Assembly: GCA_025531455.1 (NCBI GenBank)
Contig: JAMYHL010000066.1
Location: 1-64,000 of the forward strand
Source of the DNA: Apiotrichum sp. Y4204
Taxonomy: Eukaryota > Basidiomycota > Tremellomycetes > Trichosporonales > Trichosporonaceae
DNA length: 64,000 nt
Direction: 5' to 3'
Numbering within the stretch: position 1 is the first letter of the stretch; every line of letters begins with the position of its first letter. The notes below the pieces were generated by a model that searched no databases, was not told the DNA's origin, and was given only the letters and a program-made list of their open reading frames with translations. This document shows positions 37,601 to 52,600 of the stretch, piece after piece. The position numbers were made by a program, and so were the translations under genes.

Positions 37601-40600
37601 TGCGTTTGGGAAACGAGTGGGGTGGTTTTTGGAAGCAAAAGCAATAGGGGTGCCTCGGCGGGGGACAGTACGGGATCGCGCGGGGTGGGAAATGGAACGG
37701 CGAGGTGCACAAATTCGGCGCGTGTCGGACCTTGGGATTTCGACAGAGACGGCGAGGAATGGGCTGTGGCTAGCGTCGGCGACGGAGATGGCGAGGTCGA
37801 CGCCAAGATGTCGATGATGTCGATAAAGTCGGTGTTGACAGGATGGGATGTGGTATGCAGGTGCAGATGCGGACCAGGGTGGTGGGATGGTGTGTATTGG
37901 GTGGAAGGGAGGATGGAAAGGGGGGGGGGGGGGATGGTGAGACCCAAGAGGGAAGAGCCCGTTCTAAGTATACCAGCAGGAAACTATTTTGGGGAGTCGG
38001 GAGAAACAGTCCCAGCGTATTATAAGGACAGAGGCAGCTCTGTGGGATCTGTGGCACAAGAGCAGTGCAAGAGCGCCAGCTGCAGTGGTGGTGCGCACAG
38101 ACACACCGCCAAAAAAAAAAAATAGTGCCAGACCAAAGGGGAAGAAGCAAAAGGGCAACTGGGCTGCAGGCACTGTAGGCAGCGCAGCGCCCACCCGGCT
38201 TCGTACACTGGCCAGGTTGTGTCCCGGGTGCCATGCGGATCCCTGATGATCCCGTGCCTGTTCCTTGACCACAAGCGAGCGCAGCTGCCTTGGGTCCCAT
38301 GCCGGATACACGAGGTGTACCCTGCGCAGCTGTCCGAATTGGTCCTGTTAGCGGAAGCAGACAAGACTGATTCCGGCGTTTTTCTACTGGCCCAGGGCGT
38401 GGCGCGCGTCAGTGGCGGGAGCGTTGCATGTGCTCGCTGTTGTGGAGGGCATCAAGGAGGTCGAGTTGATAGCGTTTTGCACGGCCTACACGGGGCCCGA
38501 CACTGACATTACCAGGAATCGCTACGAAGGGACACCCAGCATTCCGAACAGAGCCCTTCAAACCTCCGAGGCGCAAAGGCGATGATGCCCTAGTTCTATC
38601 TCGGGACTCCCTTGCCGGTGGTGATCGGTGCCGGCTACAGTAATCCACAACGCGATCGGGGGCGAGAGCAGGAAATAAAATCAAAAAGATAAAATGCCTC
38701 ACTGGACTTTATCGGACGCGTCGCGTACTTTGTCTGTTTATCTGCGCTTTTCGTAGTCCGGCATTGATCCGGACGCGCAGCGAGCTCCGTGTTGCGCGTG
38801 GAGCGAAGACGCGCTCCGAATGTGACGGTGAAGGTGGAGGGCGATAAGGCTCGCTCGGCTCGCTCGGCCCCCGGTCTCCGGCTGGTCGGTGCCTCGGAGC
38901 ACTCTAGTCTCTAGTGCTCTAGACCTCCCGCCTGGGCCCCGTGTGCTGTGGCACACGTCGATCCCATCTGTACAACCGTGCCGATACGCGATACGGCCGA
39001 TCGGCACTCGGTGTACTCGGCACAGGATCGCGGGATCACTGAGTTGCTGGCTCGCCGGATCGTCCAGCGTGACTAGGGTGCACATCCCGAATCTGCAGAT
39101 GAGCAACTGCTCGGCATGCTCGGGGAACTCTCCATCAAGGTTTTGGCTGTCAGTGGAATTGGTGGGGATCCGCATATTCGCTATTCCCTGTTCACTGATC
39201 GCTCGGAATTATGCATGACAGGATCCGGTGTGCATCTGTGCATCGTGTGGGTCAAGCTCATCGGGGATCGTCCACAGATATTAAGTTATCTCTGCATCTT
39301 GATGTTCAATCCCCGGCCGCCTTGACGTCTCGCACAACTTACTGCACAGAATGTTGCTCGAGTGGAGCACATCCAAATGCCGGCTTGTAGCCATATCCTG
39401 GGCGGCGTTGACCGACGAATACCATCGCATGCACTAATCGAGTCGGTATCGGTCACTAGATCACTCAGCAAGTGGCCGGTGGAGGTCTGGGGCACTACGG
39501 GACATGGGCACCAGAAAAACAACTCACTGCCCATCTGCATCTCACACTCACCAAACTCTCACAATGGCGTCGCTAAACACGCTCGCCGTTCTCGGCGTCC
39601 AGCTCCCGCCTGCGTCGCTCGCAAAGCTGCGCGCAGCCTTCGCGACAGTGCACTACCGGCCCGACTTTACGCTGCCGGCCGAGCTCCGTCCCGACGTGGA
39701 CATGGTGTTTGCCAACTGGCGCGCGATCCCGACTGACATTGCGCTCGCCGACCTCCCGAAGCTGCGGCACATCCAGCTCTCGACGGCCGGCGCGGACATG
39801 TGTATGCGTGTTTGCCCCGCGGTGCAGGAGCTCGCAAAGATGAAGAAGGAAAAGGGCATGGGGAAGGAGGAGGGAATCACACTCGGCAACGCTAGCGGAA
39901 TACACGTGCTCAGTATTCCGAACTGGGTTGTCGCTAATGTCATCGTGCTGTACCATCAGCTCCAGGTGATGATGCGCAATGCTTTGGTAAGTGGAAGCAG
40001 ATTCGAGGGCGAGGGTGGGGACGAATGTGGAGAACATCGCAATAGCCAGGCGGTGTGATCACAGAGTGGAGAGCAACAAGCAGACAGTGGGGACTGTCCG
40101 AAAGCCTTGTGCCCAGAAGACACCCCCAGAAGACACTTTTATTTTCCCCCGTGGGCACTAACATTCAGAACTCCAACTGGGACCGCACAATCAAGACAAA
40201 CGGGCACGAGTACTTTGCCTTCTCGCTGCATGGCCGCACGGCGGGAATGCTGGGATACGGTGCGCTCGGGCGCGAGACGGCGCGCCTCCTGCGCGCCCAT
40301 GGTATGCGCGTCGTGGCTGCGAACACGAGCGGCAAGGCGAGCGCCGATTCCGAGGTGAGAAAGAACCTTGTTCGTAGCTTATGGCAGTACAATATCCCGG
40401 GAACTGGCGACCCCGATGGTGAGTGACATTGCATCTCTTAGTGCTCATCTTAGGCTCCATCCCGGACAAGTACTATTCCACCAAGGACCCGGCGCAGTTC
40501 GAGGCGTTCCTGCGCGCAACGGACGTGCTCGTCTGCTCCCTCCCCAGCACGGCCGCGACGCGCGGGCTCCTCGACGCCAAGAAACTCTCATGGCTGCGCC

Positions 40601-43600
40601 GCGAAGCCCCCGTGTTCATTAATGTCGGCCGCGGCGACCTGATCAAGTCGGGTAAGCATCATTGAAAGCATCGCTGACATTTAGAGGAGCTCCTCGCCGC
40701 GCTCGAGGCGCCGGTCGAGGATGGCGGGCTGTGGGGCGCCGCAATCGACGTCACGGACCCCGAGCCGCTGTCTGCCGAAAGCCCGCTGTGGACGCACCCC
40801 CGGTGCATCATCACGCCGCACCTGAGCGGGAATGTCGAGGGGGAACTCGCGCTCGGCGCGGATATTGCGCTCGCGAATGCGGAAAGGATCAGGAAGGGCG
40901 AGACGCCGTACAATCTTGTGGATCTTGAGCGGGGATACTAGAACAGATCTAGGATGGTAGTAAATTAGAGAATGGAGAAACAAGAACTATGCGACTGTTC
41001 CAAGCACACATTGCATCCCCTACTTCACACATTCTCCATCTCCACTACCTGAGACGCATCTTCTCGGGGCGGACACGCAGCGCGAGGCCGAGGAGCACGA
41101 GCGGCATGCCGACGACAACAGTCACAAAGCGGAGGAGAGGGAGGCGCGCGCTCGCCCACGTAGAGTACCCGATACCGAGGAGGGCGGTGAAGAGCGCAAA
41201 CGCGATAAGCGCGTATCCCGAGATCCTGCCATCAGCAAAGCCTTAAATCCCCACCCTCTACTCACCGGTGATACTTGTAGAATCCCTTTGCCTTCATCCC
41301 GCCCCCAAGCGCACGCCCACCAGCCCACACACTCGCGCCCCCCAGGCCCGCCTGCAGCAGCATCCACGTAACCGTAGCACACCCCGCCCACGAGTGCCAC
41401 GTCGTAAAGTGCTGTGCCGAGTTTATGTATTTGTTATAGTACATGAACGTCGTGCCGCCCGCCATGGCGGGCAGCGCGACGCCGAGGAGGACGCGCTGGT
41501 GCAAAGCGAGCCGCGCCCCGCGGACATTTGAAGGAGGCGTTGGCGGCTGTACGGCGGCGATGCCGAGCGCAAAACACGTTATTCCCAGAGCATTGAGCGG
41601 AGCGTGCGGGGCAAAGTATCCCAGCTTTGTCGGGGAGGAGAGCGCAATGAGCGCGGTCGTCCCGCCCAGGAAGATCGCGAGGCCGGTCTAGAGCCGAAGT
41701 CAGCAAGTGAGATAACATAAGTGTGCAGCCTTGAGTCCGCTGGATTCACGTACAAAGAGGAGGGCCGCGGCGGTGCGGTCGCGCTCGGTGGGCGCGAGCT
41801 CGAGGCCGCGCTGCATGCGCGGCATGTCGGTGAGCGAGTCGAGGGATGCGCGCCGGGTAGTGCCGTTAGTCGTTGCTGTTGGCGAGTCGGCGTCGGAGAA
41901 CTGCTCGTCGCGGGAGCCGGGTAGGAGGGGCTCGATGCTTGCACGCCGGGCCATGAAGGAGAGTGAGAAAGGGAGAAGCGGGGCGGAGGGAATGTGTGTG
42001 GATGATGGCAGATCACAGAATGTGGAACAGGCAGTATCGAATGGACTCTGGGTGCTAGATGTTGCTTATTTATCAGCAGTGCGTCGCTGCGGTCAAATTA
42101 CCCGTCCGCTAATTGTCGTCAGCCAGCCCAGTTACGACGTCATATCAGATAAACGTGCAACAATCTGTGTTCCAAATTGCAGCTCTGCATGCTCTGCACA
42201 AATCGTCTTCCATCCATTTCAGCTACTGTAAAAATCTTATTGAAATCCTCTAGAGGAGGTCGACGTGCGCCGCACCATGGGGGCGCACGGCACGCACGCG
42301 GCTCTCCATGCTGAACATGTCGCCATCGTACGCGACCCACGCCGAGTGGCGCTCGGCCTCCTTGCGCGAGTGCAGGTCGTCGTCAAGACCGAGGAGCTCC
42401 TCGAGGTTGGAGGTGACGAGGTCGAGAGCGTCCTGGCGCGAGAAGACGTGCGGGGCCGAGGCGAACGCCCACGCCATGTCGTAGCGCGTGAGGCGGGCGT
42501 TGCACTCCTCGTGGATGCCAAGGCCGACCTTGACGCCGTGCGCGGCGAGGAAGGCGGGGAGCGTTTGGTTGCTGAGCGGCGGACCGGGAAGGATGCGGCG
42601 CTGGTCCCATGTCGCGGGGAAGGGACGGGCGGGAGCGACGATCACGCCGACGTCCTCGTCCGCCAGGTCTGTGGCGACAAGCCACGACTCGTGGCCGCCG
42701 AGGATCGTGAGCTTGAGCTTGGGTGCGACCTGGCGCTTGACGCGGACGAGGGCGGAGATAACATCGGCGGAGTGGGTAGAGGCGACAATACGCAGCTCGC
42801 CGCGCGCCGCGCGCTGGAACGCGGCGTGTAGCTCGTCGCTGCCGAACTTCTTGTCGTCGTTACCCGAGAGAAGGGAACGGAGGAGAGCAATCTTGGTAGA
42901 AACGGAGCTGTCCCAGTTGTTGAGGTTGAGGTGCAGCGCGCCAGCAGGGTTGATGATCGCACCGGAAGCAAGGGCATGCGGCGCAGACGTGGAGAACGAA
43001 TAGGAGAAGCCGGAGAGGAAGCTAGAGCCAATCGGCGACGTGACGCCAGTAGTGACACCGGCGTGGTACGCCATGAGCTCGTCCTTGCCCTCAAAGCGCG
43101 CACCGTCGACGGCGTGCACGAGAAGCCCGTCCAAAAGCTCCGACGCGCCGTTCACCGAGTCATACGCAGCTCCGTCCGCAGTCTCCTCCTCCTGCGCAAT
43201 CTCGATAAGACCGAGCTTGGAGCCGGTGGTGATGAGACCACGCGCGAGCGTGCCCTCCTTGAGGTGGATCTCCTCAAAGTCACCTGCGGCAAAGGAGTGC
43301 ACGCAGCTGGGACCAGCGCATTGAATGACACCATTCTCAATGACGACAGTACCGATCTCGTCGCTGTCGGAAGTGCGCACAACCTTGCTGGAGACTTCCG
43401 GGAGGTAGAGGTTGGTGACGCCGGTGAACACGACGTTGGAGCAGTTACGCTTCGGGCGGAGATCGGGGTCGCCGCGAGAAGCGACAGCGTCTGCAGCCTC
43501 CTTGTCGTAGTTTCCGGGCTCGGTGATCTCCTGTGCGGCCTTGGGCTTGTCGACAACATGGGGCTTGATCACCTGCGGGATACCATCGATGTACGTCTGC

Positions 43601-46600
43601 TTCGGCGTGGCACCGAGCGCGAGGGGGAAGCTGTCCCACACGACGATGTCCGCGTCGTATCCGGGACGCACGTAGCCCAGACGGTGTCCGAGGCCCATGG
43701 TGCGGGCCGAGTTGGTGGTGACGGAGCTCAGCGCGACCGAGACGTTGAGGCCCATCGCGTGAGACTGCGCCGCCTCGTATACGAGCTCCCTCGAGTCGAG
43801 AACGGGGTGGTCACTCTTGTGGGACACGGAAATGCCGGCACGAGCCAGAATGTTGGCAGCATATGGCGTGCCACGGTACGCCTCGCGCTTGTACCTGGTG
43901 TGAGTTTAATGAGCTGCAAGGATCAACTCACCTGGCGTTGTTCGCAAACACGGCGACGCCGGGCGTAGGACCCCAGGCCTGGTAGAAGAGCTCGGGGACG
44001 AGATACGCCTCGTGGGCGTGGTGGAACGCAGCAATGGGGAACTGGAACTCGTTGCTGATGCGCACCATGTCCTGAATGTCGACAGTCTCGTAGCAGTGGA
44101 TGTTGACCTTGACGTTGCCGCGAATAATGTCCGCCATGGTCTCCCACTCGAGGCTCTCAGGGAACGGCTCGGTCTGAGTCTTGGGCGACGCGCACCAGCG
44201 CTCCTGGCGTTCCTTGAGCAGCTTGCCCTCAGTGTACGCGCGGCGGAAGTCGTACGCAGAGTCCATGCGCGTGTTGCCATACACCCGCAGAGGGTTCTCG
44301 CCACAAGCGTGCTTGATGTGGCGCCACGCCCGCGTGCGCACCCAGTTGCCCTTACCATTGTCCGAGTCCTCAATGACAAACGGAGGCTCGACCTGCATGC
44401 TCTGCGGGGTGTTCTCCTCTGTCCAGCGCGGCTTGAACGTGAATGCCTGGCCGCCAATGTTGCCTGCTGATCCAGGAAGAACGAGCATGGTGGTGATACC
44501 ACCGGCGATAGAGAGGTTGAACGCCTGGTCGTGGGTGTTAAACCCATCCAGGGAGCGAAGGTACGGCAGAACGGGGTTCTTCCAAGAGTTGGTCGAGTCA
44601 GAACCCCGCAACGAGGGAGAGGGATCAACAGCGAGATGCGAGTGGAGGTCGACAATACCAGGCGTAACCCACGCGCCATCCAGGTTCACCTTGTCGACGT
44701 CCTTGCCGTCCGCCTCCGCGGCAGCGACAAGTTCCTCCATGTCCTTGGCCTTGCCGATACGGTGGATGACGCCACCGTCGAGCCACACATCCGTGTCGTA
44801 GAGCACCTCCTCACCGTGTTTCTCGCCGGTCCACACCGTGCCGCCCTTGAGCCAGGTGGGCCGGGTGCCCTTCACGAAGCGGTCAGAGACAGTGCGCTTG
44901 GCGGTAAAGTCCTTGGGGGAGGGGGGCGGGCGCTTGATGATCTCGCACTGCTTCATGCCCTCGTGGACGAAGGGAGGGAGGGGCGCGGGCTCGGGGTTGG
45001 GGAAGGGGAAACCCGAGGGGAACACCTCCGAGCGCAGGTCGACGCCCGAGAGGTACACGCCGAGCGCCAGGAATGGGAGGAGGAGCAGGAGGCGGCGGAA
45101 CCGCGAGTGCTGCTTAGGGTGGTCCTTGAGGCCATTGAACTCGGACTCGGACGCGTCGTTGGGGACGAGGGCGCGAGCTTCGGCGCCCTTCTCGACGTCG
45201 TCGGACCGCCCGGGACGGGGTACGAGGCGGGCTTGGAGGCCCATGGTTGTTGTGTTCTGGGGATGAGTGTGAGAGTGTGGGAAGCAAGAGGATGGGGCTA
45301 TAAATGGCCAAAGCGGGGCTGGGAGAAGACGCGTGTTGCACTGAACCGCGTGGTGGCTGTCGGTCGAGAGCGACGGAACGATGTGACTTTCGCTGCTAAC
45401 CGATCGAGCCGATGACGATTTGTTTGTGCAGTTGGCGCCGATCTGGCGATCCTCCACCTTTTGTCCTGGGGGTGTTGGGGGGCACGTATCACCACAAACT
45501 CCCCAACTTCCAAGTATTGCAAGCGGCATAGCTCAGTGGTTTAGCCTTCATAAGTCCAATTTATGTTTAGCGGTTATCTTCGGCCTTTGTGTCGATGGCG
45601 ACGGAAGTTCGAATCCCTGGCGGTGATGGAGTATTAATGTTATACTGCCTACACTGCACCTAAGGGGGCCACCCAGGTAAACGCGGCTTGGGCCCGGCTG
45701 TATCCGTAGTTGCTCCTCTGCCCGTGGGAGGCGGAGCTGCGGTAGCACACACCTGTCTCCCCGGCGGTGGGAGGGGACTATTGGCACGTTCCCTTTTTGC
45801 AATCCATTGCTTGCATTGATCTATTGAGCGCATGAGCGTCGACACCATGTGCATGTCGGTGAATGGGTCGCGTGAGCATGCTTTTGTGTTTGTGGCGTGT
45901 CTTCATGCTGAGACGCCATGCGGCATGGCGAAGTGCCACACACACTTTAGTGATTCTCAGATTCTCGTATAGTCATCCTCGCTCTCCTTCGTCAGCTCAT
46001 CACCTACTGCGCTTTTACTGCCCAAACTGCATTGCTCTTGACGTGGAGCGTGAGAGGTCAAGCTGCGACAATCCGGATCGGGAGGCTGGCCCCATTCTGC
46101 ACATGCTCGCGACTGTGGGCAACACGTTGACGGCCTGGATGTCTGAGCGGACTCGCATCGCCTCATCCCCACGACTGCTCTCGTTCCAGAGTCACCTCAC
46201 TTACCAATGATACTGTGAGTGGCATTGGTCCACATGGATATCAGTAGGGGGAACAGCGTCCCACCGAGTCTGACCTTCTAACCATGACAACGTCAGAAGC
46301 ACCCTGTACTGTGCACCCCGATGGCGGTCGCTACCCGGAGGTTAGACTGCGACAAGGTACAAACTTCCAGTCCGGACGCCCACTTTCCTACAGTGTCACT
46401 CGATCTAAAGCTAACTTCCATGATATCATCTCATGATTTAGCCCTCAAGCCCAACTCGGCCAAAACTCCATCGCGATTTTGATCTCCATCCGTCGAGGAC
46501 CCGGATCCGGGCGGGACAAGACATTCCCAGTCGGACCAGACTTTGCTTCAAGCTTGTTCAAGCACCGTGAAATGCTTCAATTCCCGCGGAAGAGGTCGGC

Positions 46601-49600
46601 CCGAGAGAAGAAGACAATGCAACACGGATACGATCAAGACAGGAGGGCAAAGAGGACGCACCGGTCGGGTCCAGCATCACACTCGATACCGTACCATACG
46701 GGTGGAACGTCGGGGTTCGCACTTCGGGAGTGAGAATGCGCCAAACGGGCTTGCGCTTGAGCCACTAAGCAGTGCACACGACCACTCCGACGGTCGGGGC
46801 AGAGCGACCTGGGGCCATGTTCTTGGCGAGTTCACTCCTCCGAGGGATCTGGCGGGCCGCCAAATAAGCACTCGCTGCCAAGACGCGTGGACAGCTTTCG
46901 GTTCACCCGCGCCATGTCACGATTGCTAAAACGCCGCCAAGCCTCAGATGCCGATATCAGCATGTTCCAGTGATCAGTGTTCCATGAGACGAGGAGATGA
47001 GGCGGTGCGAACCACACAAAGCATGTGGAGTTACCACAGTGTGGGTACGTTCATGTGCAAGCTCAGCTTCTACGCTTCTACGCTTCTACGCTTCTACGCC
47101 GTTACGCCGCCTGGCGCCGAGGGACGAGGCGTCACAGGTAGTTCCAGGCTCCGTCGGACATGAATACGGATGCCGTGTAATTGGCGGGAAGACTTCCGGC
47201 GGCGAATGTGGCGATGCAGCGCCACGACCTTCCAGAAACCGAGGTGAAACGCCATTGTCGAGATAAAGGTTTAGATAACGTTTGGACGCCGCCCCGCCGT
47301 ACCTGAGCAATTGAATTCCGCAACATCGCGTACACTTCTGAATACTCCTCTCCGACACAGGCTGCACACTAGTGTACCATTGATGCTTTGATCAATTGGA
47401 CAACTGCCGCGGTGATGCCGGTGTTGCGTCCATTCACACTGGGTTCCGTTGGACACGCCGGTTTCTTGGCATGGATCAAAGCGTTTATGGGTTCATGTGG
47501 GGATAGCCTTGAATGGGTTTCTCTTGCGGGCCGTGGTCGATGCAGCGGACTCAGGTGAGTCCATTCTAGCTGTTCTGACCACTTGAACGCACCCAGGCTC
47601 ATTAGCGCTTCTGATCTGTCCGAAGATGCCCCATCTGAAAGGTATATAAGTCGGTCAGAAAGACCAAGTTAGCGTCCTCATCAGCCTCACAACTCTTCAA
47701 CTCTCCACTGCTCTTACAGCCAAATTTTAAATCCCATCCTAACCTAGCTCCTTGCTCAATTACATCCACGATGCGCCTCTCCTACTTTGTCACCCTCAGC
47801 GCCGTTCTCGTCTCGTTCACGCAGGCCGCGCCCTCGGACCCTGTCGCCGAGCTTGCCGCCCGCGACGGCCTGGAGGCGCGCGACATTGCCGCTCTCTTCG
47901 AGCGCAGCGACGCCACTCTCGAGCTTGAGGCTCGCGTCGCCAGCGCCGAAGCCGAGGCGGAGGCCATCGCCCAGTCCTCCGCCGACACCGATGCCAGCGA
48001 GGCCGTCCAGGCTTTCTCCCTCGAGGCTCGCCAGGCGCCCGGATACCGCTGCCCGAAGGGCAAGACCGCCAAATCCAAGGGCGTCGCGAGCCACCCGAAC
48101 GGCTGCGGCTCGGCCAAGATTGACGTCCCGGACTTTGGCTTCACGGGCTGCTGCAACGCCCACGACCGGTGCTACTCGAACTGCGGCGAGAACAAGTGGG
48201 GCTGCGACGCAAGCTTCCGCAGCTGCATGATCAACAAGTGCAAGGACGACTTCAAGTGGTTCGACCCCCGCCGCGGCATCTGCACCCGCGCCGCGACGGT
48301 GTACCACGCCGGCGTCACGGTCGGCGCGCTCCCGGCCTTCAACGCCGCCACCAAGAAGCACTGCAAGTGCGTCTAGGCACCTCGAGCTCCCCGCTTTCTT
48401 TTCAAAGTTTCGCTCCCGCGCGACGTCGAGCAGGGTTCGGCCTCGCGATTAGTTAAGGATTCACCGTCGCGTAAAGTAAACAACAAATAAAACAAAATAG
48501 GTTGGCTCGGTTTTTTTGTGATTATCAGTAGTTTAGTAGTTTATCGATGAAGTCGGTAAACCAGATGAGCGATACGGGTGACCGTTGGCGCGTGTTCCAG
48601 CACGTGCGTTCCCTCATTTGTGCGCCTGCGCAACAATGAATGAGCAGAGGAGAGGCGATGAGCGCCTCCCCAAAGAAAGAGGTTAGTGCTACTAACTCGT
48701 TGGCTACTGCATGGCACCCTTTGTGATGCGAGCTGAATGTCCTCCTCAGTCGACGCCATTCTAGGGCCTTGTGCAGGCACTACTTAGAGGATTTTAGTTT
48801 TGAGGGACTGTGTGGAATAGTTAGTAAATGAGAAACCGAAGGAAACAATCAAGCACACAGAAGGGAACACCGAGTTTCAGGTTGGGCCGGCGTGCGGAAC
48901 CCTTATTCAGTCGGTATGAATGTATCTATGCATCCAAGTAATTAGGTCGCGAATCTAAACGATGGCCTCAAATCAAGTTAGAGTTCGAATCAGTCAAGGT
49001 CGTAAATGTACAGCTATACAGCTTGTATCCACCGGCCCCGCTCTCATGGCATGCCTCTCGACGCTGATCCGTTTTACTCCCTTTGTGGCGCCGCGTATAT
49101 TGTCTCGTGTCTTGAGAGGCTTTTGGGGATGGACAAGATGCTCGACAAAGGTGCAACTGGCGTAAATGGGATTGATGGGGTTCCATATTTCTCGACTGAT
49201 CATGAATCGGTGGCAACTGCCCATGATCATTCAACTGCAGTGTATGTAGTTGGAGAATGTCCAGTTTACTGCATGTTGATCCCCAGAAGTGACCTGAAAG
49301 GCGTATTAGTGTTCTTGAGCCGGTAAGAGCGGTCACACAACCAGTCAACTTGCATCTCCACTTTGGCTTCAGAATTCTCCAACAGCTCTACAGTAGTAAA
49401 AGTAATCATGTAGCCATAGTCAACAGAACCACTCGAGTCGGATTCGTCTGCCTTTCTGAGCGGATTCGCGCTCAAAAACGTAGTCTCGTCCAAGCTGCAA
49501 CGCGCACCAGGCGGACCGACGTAAGCGTAGATCCCGACCGACACGTAGTGGACACACGCCTCGGGCTTAATCGGTCAGCTGTGAAGAAAACATGCCAGCT

Positions 49601-52600
49601 GCGCCTGCTTACCTCGTTACCGTAGGAGATGTAGTGGTTCTCGATTCCCCACGCCACCGGTTCGGTAACCCAGTGCACGTTGGCGGCTGGAATGTGCTGA
49701 AAATTTACGTCCTCAAACTGATAGTTCTTGCCAGCATACTCGAAAAAGTTGCGTGACACGCCGTAATTGCGGTCCTTGTAGGCGAACTTCCTGGCGGCGT
49801 AGATCGAATCCTCATCTCGATATACGGCGACAAATTCAAAGGTTAAACCCGCATCGGCGAGGCTTTGGGCCAATGTCGCATCAGCGCCCTTGAGCATCGA
49901 CAACATTGCATTGGACTTGGCTCTCCGCTCTGCAACCTTCTTAGGACGAAGATCGAAGGTGTTGATCGGGGTGACTGGCTGGGCATTTCTGTTGGCGGAG
50001 TCATCGCCGCTGACACAGGCGGTGCCGCCGGCTTGATCTTTGAAGAACATGACCATATCAGAGAGCGGGCCATCGAGTGCAATACAATCAGAGGCTGTGA
50101 ATCGCTTGTTCAGTTTGAGAAGTGTCGTCTCGAAGACCTTCATGGGTGACACCATGACGGTACGGAGGGCTTGTCTGAAGAGATCGGGGCCGGGGTAAGT
50201 ATCGTAACTCCAGCCATATACTTCGTACCCAACGATGGACCCGTAGGAGTAGGGGAATCGGAAGCGCTGAAGCCGCCTCAATATCAACCTCATCCACACC
50301 GTCCGATCGGAGGCATGACTTGACGCACGCCTTGAACCGTGCGGGTGTGACCTGTGTGCCATTCTGTCGGTCGCCGCGTTCGAATGGAACAAAAACCTGG
50401 CAGGCAGAAACCGTGACAAGGTAAATTGAAATCGATTGTGGCATTGAGAAGTCCCTCGATACGGCTGGCCGTGCGCACGTCGCCCTCATCATCTCCCTCC
50501 TCGTTATCGATGTTGAGCCCTTGCCATAACGGTCATAGGGATAATGATTGTCGTTGTCGTGCCCGTGCAGGAACCTACTATCTAGTTCCAAGACCACCAG
50601 CGTGATGCTGTGGGGGTAGATTGGGGGGTTGGGAGCTTGAACGTCAGAGCGCTTTTCGAAATTCTTCCAGTGGGCACGGTGATACGTGTGTGGATCCTGG
50701 TACGGGTAGGTGTCGAGCGAGACGTTGATGAACAGCTCTTCAAAGCCGGAAAAGCTGGGGAGCGCAGGAACAGCCACGAAGCCCTGACCGTAGTCGTCTA
50801 GGTCGATATCAAAAGCCAGTGTATGGCAGGTGATAGGAAAGCCGTTCTTCCATGCCGCGGAATGAGGTTCCTCAATACGCAGAGTGTGTATGTTTGAGAG
50901 ATACGGCGCAATGCAGGTACACTGCTCCACATACTCAGGCTGCTTTGTCGGAGACTTCGGCGCGCGGAGCATGACAACGCGGGCGAGGGAAAGGGCATGA
51001 TGGAGATGTTTAGGGCATTCAACTGCCGATCTCAATCGGCCTGGGTTACGAAGACCGAGGATCTTTTCGTGCCCTCGCTTGTTGCGGGCAAAGGTGAGCA
51101 CGACATCTTCAGTATTGCCCTTCTTGTCGGTTGATGACCCAATGAAGAGGGCGCAAGACAGTACATAGTCGCACCGGCGTTGATATCTGTCGGGCGCCAT
51201 GTTTAAATTGGGACGATGGACTTGTCAGTCGCGTCAAGTCGCGTCAGCTGCCACACTGGTTCCCACACCCAAGTGGGTGTTTCACAATCCACAATCCGAT
51301 CAGAAGCAGAGGTTTTAGTCTGAGAACCCACGCCGGCCACGCCCCTTGCAGAGCACGTGCTAATCAGGCGAATCCCACCCGAGTTCCAGGTGAGTCCAAA
51401 GCCAGAATTCCGGAATGGACAGCTGGGACAGCTTTGGCGACCACGAGATCGAGAACAGCGTTCCGGGTCCTCGGACAGCTCGCAATCGAGCTCACCCAAG
51501 TTCACGGGAAGACCATGCGACTCGCACAACAAGACAAGGGCCATCAATGCTCGCCACAATGTACAATACATCCAGCCCGGTCTATAGTGCGTCACGATCC
51601 TCCGCTCCGGCCTCCCTGCAAGGCTTACGAGCGCGCGAGGGCGCGCTTCTTCCTGTCTTTGCTCTTGCCCTCAAACCCAGGCCGTCCCTTGCCGCCCTTT
51701 GCGCCCTTGCCGCCGGCCTTCTTGTCCTTGTCCTCCTTGGTCTTGATCCCGAGGCGCTTGTTGCGGCGCGCGTCAATCTTGCTCGCAATGTTGTCGTTGC
51801 GCTTCTTGGCCTTGGCAGCCTGCGAGCGCTCGAGGTTCTTCTTGCGCTCCGCCCACTCGGACCCGGCCTTGGACTTGCGCTTCTCCTCGCGCTTGACCGC
51901 CTTGCGGAGCACCTTCTCCTCGTCAGCGACCTTGCCGCCCGCGGCGCGCTCCTCGGCCTTGGCCCAGCGCTCCCGCTCCTCAATCGCCTTGCGCTTGTCC
52001 TCGGGCAGCGCCGAGATCCGCGAGTTGTGCTTCTCGAGGTGTGCGAGCGCCTGCGACGGGTTGGACAGCTTCTTGAGCGATGTGGCCGACTTCTTGCCGC
52101 CAGCAGACGGAAGCGCGACGGACGGGAACGAGATCGAGTCTGTGTCGTTGTTGGACAGCTGCGGAACAAGCAGCTGGGTCTGTGTGTGTCAGTACACGGG
52201 TACAAAGTCATTCTCAGACAGCTCAACGACGAACTCGGTTTAGCTGTCAATGTACACACCTTGGCAGGCTTAGCCGTGACCTCCATCCTCGCCTTCTTCC
52301 TCTCCTCCTTGCGCTCCTTGCGACGGTTATCCCGAATCTCACCCCTCCGCTGGCGGCGCGCGGCCTCGAGCGCAGCCCGCGACTGCGGGTCCGCCTCGGC
52401 GTCCTCGTCAATGCCCCGGTCGCGCTTGAACGTGCTCAGCTTGGCGCGCATCCGGTCACGCAGGTCGCTGATGCTCGCTGCGGGCGGGAGCGCGGAGATC
52501 GCAGGCATCGCAGGGGGCAGGTCGGCGGCAGCGGGAGCCTCATCCTCGGCGTCCGCGGCGAGGTTTGACGGGTCGAGCTGGGCGTCAGTACGCAAATCAT